A DNA stretch of 39,514 nucleotides from the NCBI GenBank assembly GCA_947624565.1, contig CANQKX010000012.1:1-39514 (forward strand), read 5' to 3'. The notes below the pieces were generated by a model, which saw only the letters and a program-made list of their open reading frames with translations, was not told the origin of the DNA and searched no databases. This DNA is from an uncultured Bacilli bacterium. GTDB taxonomy: Bacteria; Bacillota_I; Bacilli_A; RF39; UBA660. Positions 20,201 through 27,739 of this stretch are shown in pieces (position 1 is the first letter of the stretch; every line of letters starts with the position of its first letter). Position numbers and translations under genes: made by a program.

Positions 20201-23200
20201 GTTGTATTTCCAGATGATGGTTTTGTTGTTGCTTGTATTGTTCCTCCATTTGTACTAAGTCTTATATATACTTTATTTACCGTACATTTTGCATATAATG
20301 TTGCACTTGCTGCTGTCGTACTTGGTGTATAACTTCCCCCACTTGAATATGCAACATTTCCTGTTGATGTTGTTGCATATCCACATGTATATCCTGTCTT
20401 TGTTATTGTTGGTAATTTTACATTTACTGCTGTCCAGTTCGCTACCATTGTTACCGTTCCAGATTCTCTTAAGTTCTTAAAGTATGTATTCTTTGTCTTT
20501 GTTGATCCGTTCCATGCTGTTGCTGGATTTGCACTTGTTCCTGTTAATGCATTTGTTCCTACTGTTGTACTTGTCCATCCTGCAAATGTTTGGGCACTAC
20601 TTGCACTTGTTGCTGATAACGTTGCTCCCTGACTATTTTCGTTTATTGTTACTTTAAATGTTTTTGCTGGATTTGTTATTTGTACATCACTATCATATGT
20701 CCCACTTGTTGGTTTTGTACTTGGATCACTTCCTCCATTTAATGTATATCCGATTGTATATGTATTTGGTGTACATACTGCATATAGTGTTGCACTTGCT
20801 GCTGTCGTACTTGGTGTATAACTTCCTCCACTTGAATATGATGACTTTCCTGTTGCTGATGTCGCATATCCACATGTATATCCTGTCTTTGTTATTGTTG
20901 GTAACGTTACATTTACTGCTGTCCAGTTTGCTACCATTGTTACTGTTCCAGATTCTCTTAAGTTCTTAAAGAATGTATTCTTTGTCTTTGTTGCTCCATC
21001 CCATGCTGTTGCTGGATTTGCACTTGTTCCTGTTAATGCATTTGTTCCTACTGTTGTACTTGTCCATCCTGCAAATGTTTGGGCACTACTTGCACTTGTT
21101 ACTGCTGTTCCTTTTGAATCTTTTATTGTTGCTCCTTGGCTATTTGCATTTATTGTTACTTTAAATGTTTTTGTTGGATTTGTTATTTGTACATCACTAT
21201 CATATGTTCCACTTGTTGGTTTTGTACTTGGATTACTTCCTCCATTTAACGTATATTCTATTGTATATGTATTTGGTGTACATACCGCATATAGTGTTGC
21301 ACTTGCTGATGTTGTACTTGGTGTATAACTTGCTCCACTTGCATATGATGACTTTCCTGTTGCTGTTGTTGCATATCCACATGTATATCCTGTCTTTGTT
21401 ATTGTTGGCAATTTTACATTTACTGCTGTCCAGTTCGCTATCATCGTTACTGTTCCAGATTCTCTTAAGTTCTTAAAGTATGTATTCTTTGTCTTTGTTG
21501 ATCCATCCCATGCTGTTGCTGGATTTGCACTTGTTCCTGTTAATGCATGTGATCCTACTGTCGTACTTGTCCATCCTGCAAATGTTTGTGCACTACTTGC
21601 ACTTGTTGCTGATAATGTTGCTCCTTGACTATTTGCATTTATTGTTACTTTAAATGTTTTTGCTGGATTTGTTATTTGTACATCACTATCATATGTTCCA
21701 CTTGTTGGTTTTGTACTTGGATTACTTCCTCCATTTAACGTATATTCTATTGTATATGTATTTGGTGTACATACCGCATATAGTGTTGCACTTGCTGATG
21801 TTGTACTTGGTGTATAACTTGCTCCACTTGCATATGATGACTTTCCTGTTGCTGTTGTTGCATATCCACATGTATATCCTGTCTTTGTTATTGTTGGCAA
21901 TTTTACATTTACTGCTGTCCAGTTCGCTATCATCGTTACTGTTCCAGATTCTCTTAAGTTCTTAAAGTATGTATTCTTTGTCTTTGTTGATCCATCCCAT
22001 GCTGTTGCTGGATTTGCACTTGTTCCTGTTAATGCATGTGATCCTACTGTCGTACTTGTCCATCCTGCAAATGTTTGTGCACTACTTGCACTTGTTACTG
22101 CTGTTCCTTTTGAATCTTTTATTGTTGCTCCTTGGCTATTTGCATTTATTGTTACTTTAAATGTTTTTGTTGGATTTGTTATTTGTACATCACTATCATA
22201 TGTCCCACTTGTTGGTTTTGTACTTGGATTACTTCCTCCATTTAACGTATATTCTATTGCATATGTATTTGGTGTACATACTCCATATAAAGGTGTATTT
22301 GCTGTTGGTGTTAATTTTGATCCTGATTTATATGTTATTGCTGTTCCACTCGTAGTTGTTGTCCATCCGCATGTATATCCTGTCTTTGTTATTGTTGGTA
22401 ATGTTAATTCTTGACCTGTCCATTGTGCATATAATGTTGCATTATCTGTTTTTATCCAATTACTATTTGCATCTGTATATCCACTTACATTTGCTTGTAA
22501 TACAGGTGTTGTTGCATTACTTAATACTTTATTTCCATTACTTTGTGCTGTATACCATCCATTAAATGTATATGTACTTGTTAATGTATCTGTACTTGAT
22601 ACTTGTGCTCCATCTGAATGTCTTGTTGTTGATAATCCAAAATCACTTACTGTATATTTTCTTACTGGTAATTTTATTGTACTTGGATTTAATGTACTTG
22701 AATTATATGTTGCTTTTACGCTTGCTGTTCCTTGTGTTGTTGCTCCATTTCCATTTAGTGTTATTGTATATGTATTTGGTGTACATACTCCATATAAAGG
22801 TGTATTTGCTGTTGGTGTTAATTTTGATCCTGATTTATATGTTATTGCTGTTCCACTCGTAGTTGTTGTCCATCCGCATGTATATCCTGTCTTTGTTATT
22901 GTTGGTAATGTTAATTCTTGACCTGTCCATTGTGCATATAATGTTGCATTATCTGTTTTTATCCAATTACTATTTGCATCTGTATATCCACTTACATTTG
23001 CTTGTAATACAGGTGTTGTTGCATTACTTAATACTTTATTTCCATTACTTTGTGCTGTATACCATCCATTAAATGTATATGTACTTGTTAATGTATCTGT
23101 ACTTGATACTTGTGCTCCATCTGAATGTCTTGTTGATGATAATCCAAAATCACTTACTGTATGTTTTCTTACTGGTAATTTTATTGTACTTGGATTTAAT

Positions 23201-23988
23201 GTATTTGAATTATATGTTGCTTTTACACTTGCTGTTCCTTGTGTTGTTGCTCCATTTCCATTTAGTGTTATTGTATACTCACTTGCTTGCCATAGTGCAT
23301 ATAACAATATGTCTTTATCTATTGTATATGTACCTCCTACTTTATATTTTACTGTTGTTCCTTTACTTTCATCTGTCCATCCTATCACTTCATAACCTTT
23401 TTTCGTTGGTACTTCTTCTGTTAATTTTAAATCTTCTCTTTCATATTTTATTTGTCTTTTTGGTGGATTACTTCCTCCATTTGCATCATATTCTACTTTG
23501 TATACTTTTCTAAAATCATAATGTAATTTCTCATTTATTACTTCATTACTACCTTTGTTTGTACTAAATGTTACATATAATTCTATACTACTATTAAATT
23601 CTATTATATCTTTTATATTATATCCTGTTATACTTACACTTACATTTGGATTATTTGTTAATTCTGTTATTATATCATATATTGTTTGATCTACATCTCC
23701 ATAATTTGTTACTGTTATTTTATATGTTATTGTTGAATTATTATTTGGTAATATATATCCCATTGTTGTTGAATCTATATCATATGTTGGTTCATATTGT
23801 AAACTTGCTCCATTTGTTGCACTTACATATTCTACATTTGTTACTCTTATATCTGCTTTCGCTACAAATTTTGCTTCACCTGTTATTGCCAACTCTGTTG
23901 ATAATCCTGCATACGCTATTGTAGTAGAAAAGAAACTTATGATTAAAAATAATATAAAATATGTCATTTTCATTTTATTTTTTCTCAT
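17299..23988 (-). CDS. Giant secreted repeat adhesin: TasA-like N-domain, InlB B-repeat/Flg_new-like modules, Ig-like domain, phage tail-fibre-like C-terminal tip
   Basis: 2229-aa ORF; signal ...TTIAYAGLSTELAIT; repeated YT[I/L]..NGG/NGNG...GWT...ANWTA...GYTCG...LYAVC modules; C-terminal HPVGSIYVTT...SHTHTISHTHTT...NLQPYITSYIYIRTK. Confidence 0.88.
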   Translation of the reverse strand: MRKNKMKMTYFILFLIISFFSTTIAYAGLSTELAITGEAKFVAKADIRVTNVEYVSATNGASLQYEPTYDIDSTTMGYILPNNNSTITYKITVTNYGDVDQTIYDIITELTNNPNVSVSITGYNIKDIIEFNSSIELYVTFSTNKGSNEVINEKLHYDFRKVYKVEYDANGGSNPPKRQIKYEREDLKLTEEVPTKKGYEVIGWTDESKGTTVKYKVGGTYTIDKDILLYALWQASEYTITLNGNGATTQGTASVKATYNSNTLNPSTIKLPVRKHTVSDFGLSSTRHSDGAQVSSTDTLTSTYTFNGWYTAQSNGNKVLSNATTPVLQANVSGYTDANSNWIKTDNATLYAQWTGQELTLPTITKTGYTCGWTTTTSGTAITYKSGSKLTPTANTPLYGVCTPNTYTITLNGNGATTQGTASVKATYNSSTLNPSTIKLPVRKYTVSDFGLSTTRHSDGAQVSSTDTLTSTYTFNGWYTAQSNGNKVLSNATTPVLQANVSGYTDANSNWIKTDNATLYAQWTGQELTLPTITKTGYTCGWTTTTSGTAITYKSGSKLTPTANTPLYGVCTPNTYAIEYTLNGGSNPSTKPTSGTYDSDVQITNPTKTFKVTINANSQGATIKDSKGTAVTSASSAQTFAGWTSTTVGSHALTGTSANPATAWDGSTKTKNTYFKNLRESGTVTMIANWTAVNVKLPTITKTGYTCGYATTATGKSSYASGASYTPSTTSASATLYAVCTPNTYTIEYTLNGGSNPSTKPTSGTYDSDVQITNPAKTFKVTINANSQGATLSATSASSAQTFAGWTSTTVGSHALTGTSANPATAWDGSTKTKNTYFKNLRESGTVTMIANWTAVNVKLPTITKTGYTCGYATTATGKSSYASGASYTPSTTSASATLYAVCTPNTYTIEYTLNGGSNPSTKPTSGTYDSDVQITNPTKTFKVTINANSQGATIKDSKGTAVTSASSAQTFAGWTSTTVGTNALTGTSANPATAWDGATKTKNTFFKNLRESGTVTMVANWTAVNVTLPTITKTGYTCGYATSATGKSSYSSGGSYTPSTTAASATLYAVCTPNTYTIGYTLNGGSDPSTKPTSGTYDSDVQITNPAKTFKVTINENSQGATLSATSASSAQTFAGWTSTTVGTNALTGTSANPATAWNGSTKTKNTYFKNLRESGTVTMVANWTAVNVKLPTITKTGYTCGYATTSTGNVAYSSGGSYTPSTTAASATLYAKCTVNKVYIRLSTNGGTIQATTKPSSGNTTYTWTQNNNSNNGLISQSINGGASSVYQTATNYGASQGNDGIANYDNGNFIKITKTGYTGASKNEWICLDGCTEKNKTFDQDTVYKASDFCDASNGNCTVVLGVNWKPNTYTIGYTLNGGSNPSTKPTSGTYDSDVQITNPTKTFKVTINANSQGATIKDSKGTAVTSASSAQTFAGWTSTTVGSHALTGTSANPATAWDGSTKTKNTYFKNLRESGTVTMIANWTAVNVKLPTITKTGYTCGYATTATGKSSYASGASYTPSTTSASATLYAVCTPNTYTIEYTLNGGSNPSTKPTSGTYDSDVQITNPAKTFKVTINANSQGATLSATSASSAQTFAGWTSTTVGSHALTGTSANPATAWDGSTKTKNTYFKNLRESGTVTMIANWTAVNVKLPTITKTGYTCGYATTATGKSSYASGGSYTPSTTSASATLYAVCTPNTYTITLNGNGATTQGTASVKATYNSSTLNPSTINLPVRKYTVSDFGLSSTRHSDGAKVSSTNTLTSTYTFNGWYTATSNGNKVLSNATTPVLQASVSGYTDANSKWTKTSNVTLYAQWTGQAVTLPTITKAGYTCGWTTSTSGTAITYNSGSKLTPTKNTPLYGVCVDNIAPSCTNINVTASVSKSSTGALTPQLKVTATCTDAGTGVKDIQFSIDGSSYELWDSFTDNKSVSYSKSFSSVNLSTLKLKATDNSNNSKEFTLSDTIKEDAYTQLYNSLKSYYDDIKSKEFLLAHPVGSIYVTTSESENTAAKMASVHGGEWSVYAAGNTLVGYNSSDTDFSTVGSGSGTTAITLAVANLPSHTHTISHTHTTPQTTISSSGAHTHSTTAKTITSGFTLTAQQAGNHLHNPGISVIVIQSNTVTMPADQGFIMQNSSTGTLWQGVTKSNSGISNVQENGTSTNHTHSVTGSITIPAVSVASSGAHTHTVPAMTTNSQSTATSGATGSGTAVSNLQPYITSYIYIRTK
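18370..23290 (-). repeat. Long, highly similar in-frame tandem repeats (487-508 bp modules; higher-order A-B pairs of about 1 kb)
   Basis: The same landmark recurs at 19263, 19770, 20658, 21165, 21654 and 22161 (spacings 507, 888, 507, 489, 507). Confidence 0.9.
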
Positions 23989-24026
23989 ATTTATTACTCC
24001 TCTACTATTTTTTTAATTTACAGCAT

Positions 24027-24048
24027 AAAAAATCATCTCTGATTTTTT
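24027..24048 (-). terminator. Hairpin/terminator-like element between the DUF5305-like gene and the giant adhesin gene
   Basis: AAAAAATCA-4nt-TGATTTTTT. Confidence 0.55.
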
Positions 24049-25081
24049 ATTTTCTATAATCTTCTTCTTTCATTTCGTATACATATACTGTTTCTTCTTC
24101 TATTATCATAAATCTTGATTTTTTTTCATTTACTTTATTATATATTATTGCCTTTTCTATATTATTTCTTACATCTATTAATTCTTTAAATGTACTTACT
24201 TTTATTATTGTTTTATTTTTTATATCTACATTTTCTTCTGTTGTCTCTGTTATATACGCATCATATTGTCTTAAGTATTTTCTCAATGTTTTTTCATATA
24301 TTGTTTCTTCTTTTTGTAATTGATTTTTTATTTTTATTATTCTTATTATTGTTATTATTGTTATTACTATAAAGAATATTGATATTACTAATAATATTTT
24401 ATTTATTATTGTGTTATTTGTTTGATTTGTAAATGTTGATGTATTTACTATATTCTCTGTTTTATTTATTGTTATCATTTGTTGTGATAATGGTATCTCT
24501 AAACTTAATATCTTATTATTATTTATATTTTCTATTGATTTATAACTTCCTGTATATTCTACTTGTAATTTTACTATCAACTTGCAATCTGCTGATATTC
24601 CATAATTTGTTTTAAAATCATTTGCTAATTTATTATATTTTTTATAATCTACCTTTATATTCTCTGATACATTTAAATAATTATCTTCTTTTTCTATTGT
24701 CTTATTTGGCTTTAATACCTCTGTTGTTTCATATATTATTTTATCATTATCTTCTTTATCTACTATTTTTATATCTGCTACTGTATTTGTATTTATATTA
24801 TATTTTATCTTATCATCATATCTTACTAAATAATTAAAGTCTACATCTACATAATCTACTATACTTGTTATGTATTGCATTCCTTCTTCTAGATATTCTC
24901 TATTATAATATGTTTTATCTGTTAAATATACTTTATATCCTACATTCCCTGCTTCTTCATATCCTATTTTTTCTGTTATTTTCATACTTACTGATTGTTT
25001 ATAACATACTATTGATATTACTATAAATATTATTGCCATTAATATTGTTTCTATTAGTTTTTTTCTATTTTCTTTTCCCAT
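24047..25081 (-). CDS. DUF5305-like membrane protein (N- and C-terminal TM with extracytoplasmic beta-rich domain)
   Basis: N-terminal TM, exported region YLTDKTYYNREYLEEGMQYITSIVDYVDVDFNYLVRYD, second TM IINKILLVISIFFIVITIITIIRII; adjacent to sipW. Confidence 0.6.
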   Translation of the reverse strand: MGKENRKKLIETILMAIIFIVISIVCYKQSVSMKITEKIGYEEAGNVGYKVYLTDKTYYNREYLEEGMQYITSIVDYVDVDFNYLVRYDDKIKYNINTNTVADIKIVDKEDNDKIIYETTEVLKPNKTIEKEDNYLNVSENIKVDYKKYNKLANDFKTNYGISADCKLIVKLQVEYTGSYKSIENINNNKILSLEIPLSQQMITINKTENIVNTSTFTNQTNNTIINKILLVISIFFIVITIITIIRIIKIKNQLQKEETIYEKTLRKYLRQYDAYITETTEENVDIKNKTIIKVSTFKELIDVRNNIEKAIIYNKVNEKKSRFMIIEEETVYVYEMKEEDYRK

Positions 25082-25090
25082 CTTATCCTC

Positions 25091-26227
25091 CTATTTAAAT
25101 AATTCCTGTAACCAAATGCTAGGTAATCCTATATATTTTATCCTATAACTTAATGTCCCAATTACATCGCTAGTTTTTATTATTGCTGAATCAACCTGAT
25201 CATTGTTATCTCCTTTTGTTCTAAAATATACTGTATCTTTTCTTTTTATTACTTCATATACTCTATGAGATATTATCTTTTTGTCGTATTTAAATATTAA
25301 AATTTGTCCTTTTTTTATTTTTAATTTTTCTTCTTCTGTTGCTTTTCTTATTATTATTACGTCTCCCTTAGACATAAAATTCTTCATTGAATTTGATCCT
25401 ACTGTCAAGGTTTGATATTTAAAGAATCCTGAATTTAACATTAATATTATTAACATTATAATAAATATTATTATATATAATATATTTGATTTTTTTCTAT
25501 TTCTTGGTCTTTCATTCTTCATTAATTTTATAGATCCATATGTAACAAAACATAATATTATTGGTAATGCAATTAATAATACTGAATTTACATATGGTCC
25601 TAATGCTGGAACTATAGGTATTATATATATATAATTTTCCATTATTATTCTATATATTATGTTATTTATATAATCAGTATATACCATTTGTATTGTCATA
25701 AATATATTTTTAGATATACTAGCAAATAATACTATACCTATATACTGGTATGCCTCATCAGGTATACTAAAATCATATAACTTAAAATTTATTGATAATT
25801 CAAACACTATAAATAATATACAACTTGTTATTATTACCCATATATTATAATTTGATTTTCGTATCATTTCATATCTTATTAATTCACTTAATACTATTAT
25901 TAATATTGTCGGAATTATATTATTTATAAAATTAGTTAAATTAAATGAATATATAGTTTTATTAAATCCTACAAATAAACCAGATAGATAAGTTATTAAA
26001 AAATATATCATTACTGTTATTAATATACTTTGTAATACCCTCTTTTGTTTTACAGATGGTTTTAATTCTATTCCATATATTGATATTAATAATAATAATA
26101 TTAATCCTAAAAATATAGAGTATATATAATTATTAAAAACATTTGTTATAAAAAAATTTATAAATAATAAAATAAACATAACAAATTCAATTAATAATAT
26201 ATTTTTTATACTACTTTTCATTTTCAT
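25091..26227 (-). CDS. SipW-type (ER-type) signal peptidase I with multi-TM N-terminal extension
   Basis: VGSNSMKNFMSKGDVIIIRK (Ser box), ISHRVYEVIKR (His replaces Lys), TKGDNNDQVDSAII; several TM segments precede the catalytic domain. Confidence 0.88.
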   Translation of the reverse strand: MKMKSSIKNILLIEFVMFILLFINFFITNVFNNYIYSIFLGLILLLLISIYGIELKPSVKQKRVLQSILITVMIYFLITYLSGLFVGFNKTIYSFNLTNFINNIIPTILIIVLSELIRYEMIRKSNYNIWVIITSCILFIVFELSINFKLYDFSIPDEAYQYIGIVLFASISKNIFMTIQMVYTDYINNIIYRIIMENYIYIIPIVPALGPYVNSVLLIALPIILCFVTYGSIKLMKNERPRNRKKSNILYIIIFIIMLIILMLNSGFFKYQTLTVGSNSMKNFMSKGDVIIIRKATEEEKLKIKKGQILIFKYDKKIISHRVYEVIKRKDTVYFRTKGDNNDQVDSAIIKTSDVIGTLSYRIKYIGLPSIWLQELFK

Positions 26228-26265
26228 CGCTCTCTTTTACCTTTATTATTTTTTTATAACAAATA

Positions 26266-26296
26266 TTTACAAATCCATATAAAATGGATTTGTAAA
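26266..26296 (-). other. Perfect 13-bp hairpin between the third tasA-like gene and sipW
   Basis: TTTACAAATCCAT-5nt-ATGGATTTGTAAA; no poly-U tract on the minus strand. Confidence 0.75.
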
Positions 26297-26303
26297 CTAA
26301 TAA

Positions 26304-26891
26304 TTAATCTTGAATATATTCAAATACTGCATCTAATCCATCAACTATTATTTCTTTTGATGGTACTGAAGTTGCTGCTGAATTAAATGTTACTGTTAAT
26401 TTTGCATTTAATGTTTCTTTACTTCCTAATACTGATTTTTCATTAATTGGTTGTCCATCAGCTTGTGTTATTGTAAGTGTTATATTATCACATACATTTC
26501 TTGATTCATCAGTTTCAGTGCTTGTAAGTTTATCTTTACATGTTATTCCACTATCTTTTGTATTAATTTTCATTTTATCTAATCTTGCATCTATTGTACC
26601 ATTATTAACAATATCAAATGTATATGATACTGATTCTCCTGGTAATGTAAATGCTACATCTAAACCTGATATTGTTGTATTAGATAATTCTGGTGGTGTT
26701 GTTATTGTTGGTTCTCCAGTCATTTGTGCATCACCTAAATTTGCAAAATGTACATCCCATGTTGATCCTGCTACACTTGCTTGTGAATCAATTGTTAATT
26801 TTTGTGTTAATGCTGCGTATGCTACTGTCATTCCAATTAATGCTACTGCTAAAATTCCTAATATAATATTTTTTACTGTATTACTTCCCAT
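26304..26891 (-). CDS. TasA/CalY-like fibre subunit, paralogue 3
   Basis: SipW-class signal VKNIILGILAVALIGMTVAYA|ALTQKLTIDSQASVAGSTWDVHFANL; C-terminal DGLDAVFEYIQD. Confidence 0.82.
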   Translation of the reverse strand: MGSNTVKNIILGILAVALIGMTVAYAALTQKLTIDSQASVAGSTWDVHFANLGDAQMTGEPTITTPPELSNTTISGLDVAFTLPGESVSYTFDIVNNGTIDARLDKMKINTKDSGITCKDKLTSTETDESRNVCDNITLTITQADGQPINEKSVLGSKETLNAKLTVTFNSAATSVPSKEIIVDGLDAVFEYIQD

Positions 26892-26926
26892 AATGCTATC
26901 CTCCTATCCTCACATTTTACAATAAT

Positions 26927-26956
26927 AGTATATCACACTTTAAGACGAATTGTAAA
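26927..26956 (-). promoter_or_regulatory. Sigma-A-type promoter of tasA-like 3 (TTTACA-18-TATACT, TG extended -10)
   Basis: TGTAAA at 26951-26956 and AGTATA at 26927-26932 on the + strand; RBS AGGAGG follows. Confidence 0.6.
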
Positions 26957-26962
26957 TAATTT

Positions 26963-27002
26963 AAAAAAAATTATGAATAAATTTAGCATCTATTCATAAT
27001 TT
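26963..27002 (-). terminator. Intrinsic terminator after tasA-like 2
   Basis: AAATTATGAATA / TATTCATAATTT stem followed by a T-run on the minus strand. Confidence 0.8.
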
Positions 27003-27028
27003 ATATAATTTTATTTATTTTTAAATTA

Positions 27029-27616
27029 TTATTTTTGAATGTATTCAAATACTGCATCTAATCCATCAACTGTTACCTTTTGTGATGGTACTGAAGTTGC
27101 TTTAGGATCAAATGTAACTGTTAGTTTAGCATTTATAGTTTGTTGGTTTCCAAGAACATCCGCAGCATTAAATGCTTCTCCATCTGCTTTTGTTACATTA
27201 AATATTATATTATTACATACTGCTTGAGCATCTTCACTATCAGAACTTCCAGATGCATCAGTACATTTTATTCCACTTTCTTTTGAATTAATTGTTATTT
27301 TGTCTAATTTAGCATCTATTGAACCACCATTAACAATATCAAATGTATATGATACTGATTCTCCTGGTAATGTAAATGCTACATCCAATTCTGATATTGT
27401 TGTATTTGTTAATTTTGCTGGTGTTGTAATAACTGGGTTCCCTGTTTTTTCAGCGGCACCTAAATTTGCAAAATGTACATCCCATGTTGATCCTGCTACA
27501 CTTGCTTGTGAATCAATTGTTAATTTTTGTGTTAATGCTGCATATGCTACTGTCATACCTACTAACGCTACTGCTAAAATTCCTAATATAATATTTTTTA
27601 CTGTATTATTTCCCAT
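27029..27616 (-). CDS. TasA/CalY-like fibre subunit, paralogue 2
   Basis: Signal and first ~35 mature residues nearly identical to paralogue 3. Confidence 0.82.
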   Translation of the reverse strand: MGNNTVKNIILGILAVALVGMTVAYAALTQKLTIDSQASVAGSTWDVHFANLGAAEKTGNPVITTPAKLTNTTISELDVAFTLPGESVSYTFDIVNGGSIDAKLDKITINSKESGIKCTDASGSSDSEDAQAVCNNIIFNVTKADGEAFNAADVLGNQQTINAKLTVTFDPKATSVPSQKVTVDGLDAVFEYIQK

Positions 27617-27649
27617 AATAATATCCTCCTATCTTTAAATTACAATACT

Positions 27650-27658
27650 AATATAACA
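27650..27658 (-). promoter_or_regulatory. Extended -10 (TGTTATATT) of tasA-like 2
   Basis: AATATAACA on the + strand upstream of an AGGAGG RBS. Confidence 0.45.
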
Positions 27659-27684
27659 TAATTTTAAAATCTTTAATATAATTT

Positions 27685-27726
27685 TAAAAAAAATTATGAA
27701 TAATTTTACATTTTTATTCATAATTT
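27685..27726 (-). terminator. Intrinsic terminator after tasA-like 1
   Basis: AAATTATGAATAA / TTATTCATAATTT stem followed by a T-run; almost the same sequence as at 26963-27002. Confidence 0.8.
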
Positions 27727-27739
27727 GTAAAGTTAACAT

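Noticed and set aside
17299-23988. Long direct repeats considered as a CRISPR array or mobile-element repeat
   Set aside because: The repeats are about 490-510 bp, in frame and part of one continuous CDS; no short repeat/spacer structure.
17208-24837. Many plus-strand ORFs (63-146 aa, Leu/Tyr/His-rich) across the fibre locus
   Set aside because: They are the antisense of the repetitive Thr/Ser/Asn-rich coding frame, recur with the repeat period and have low-complexity composition; not real genes.
26518-27638. Plus-strand ORFs antisense to the tasA-like genes
   Set aside because: Mirror frames of paralogous genes; shared only because the sense genes are similar.
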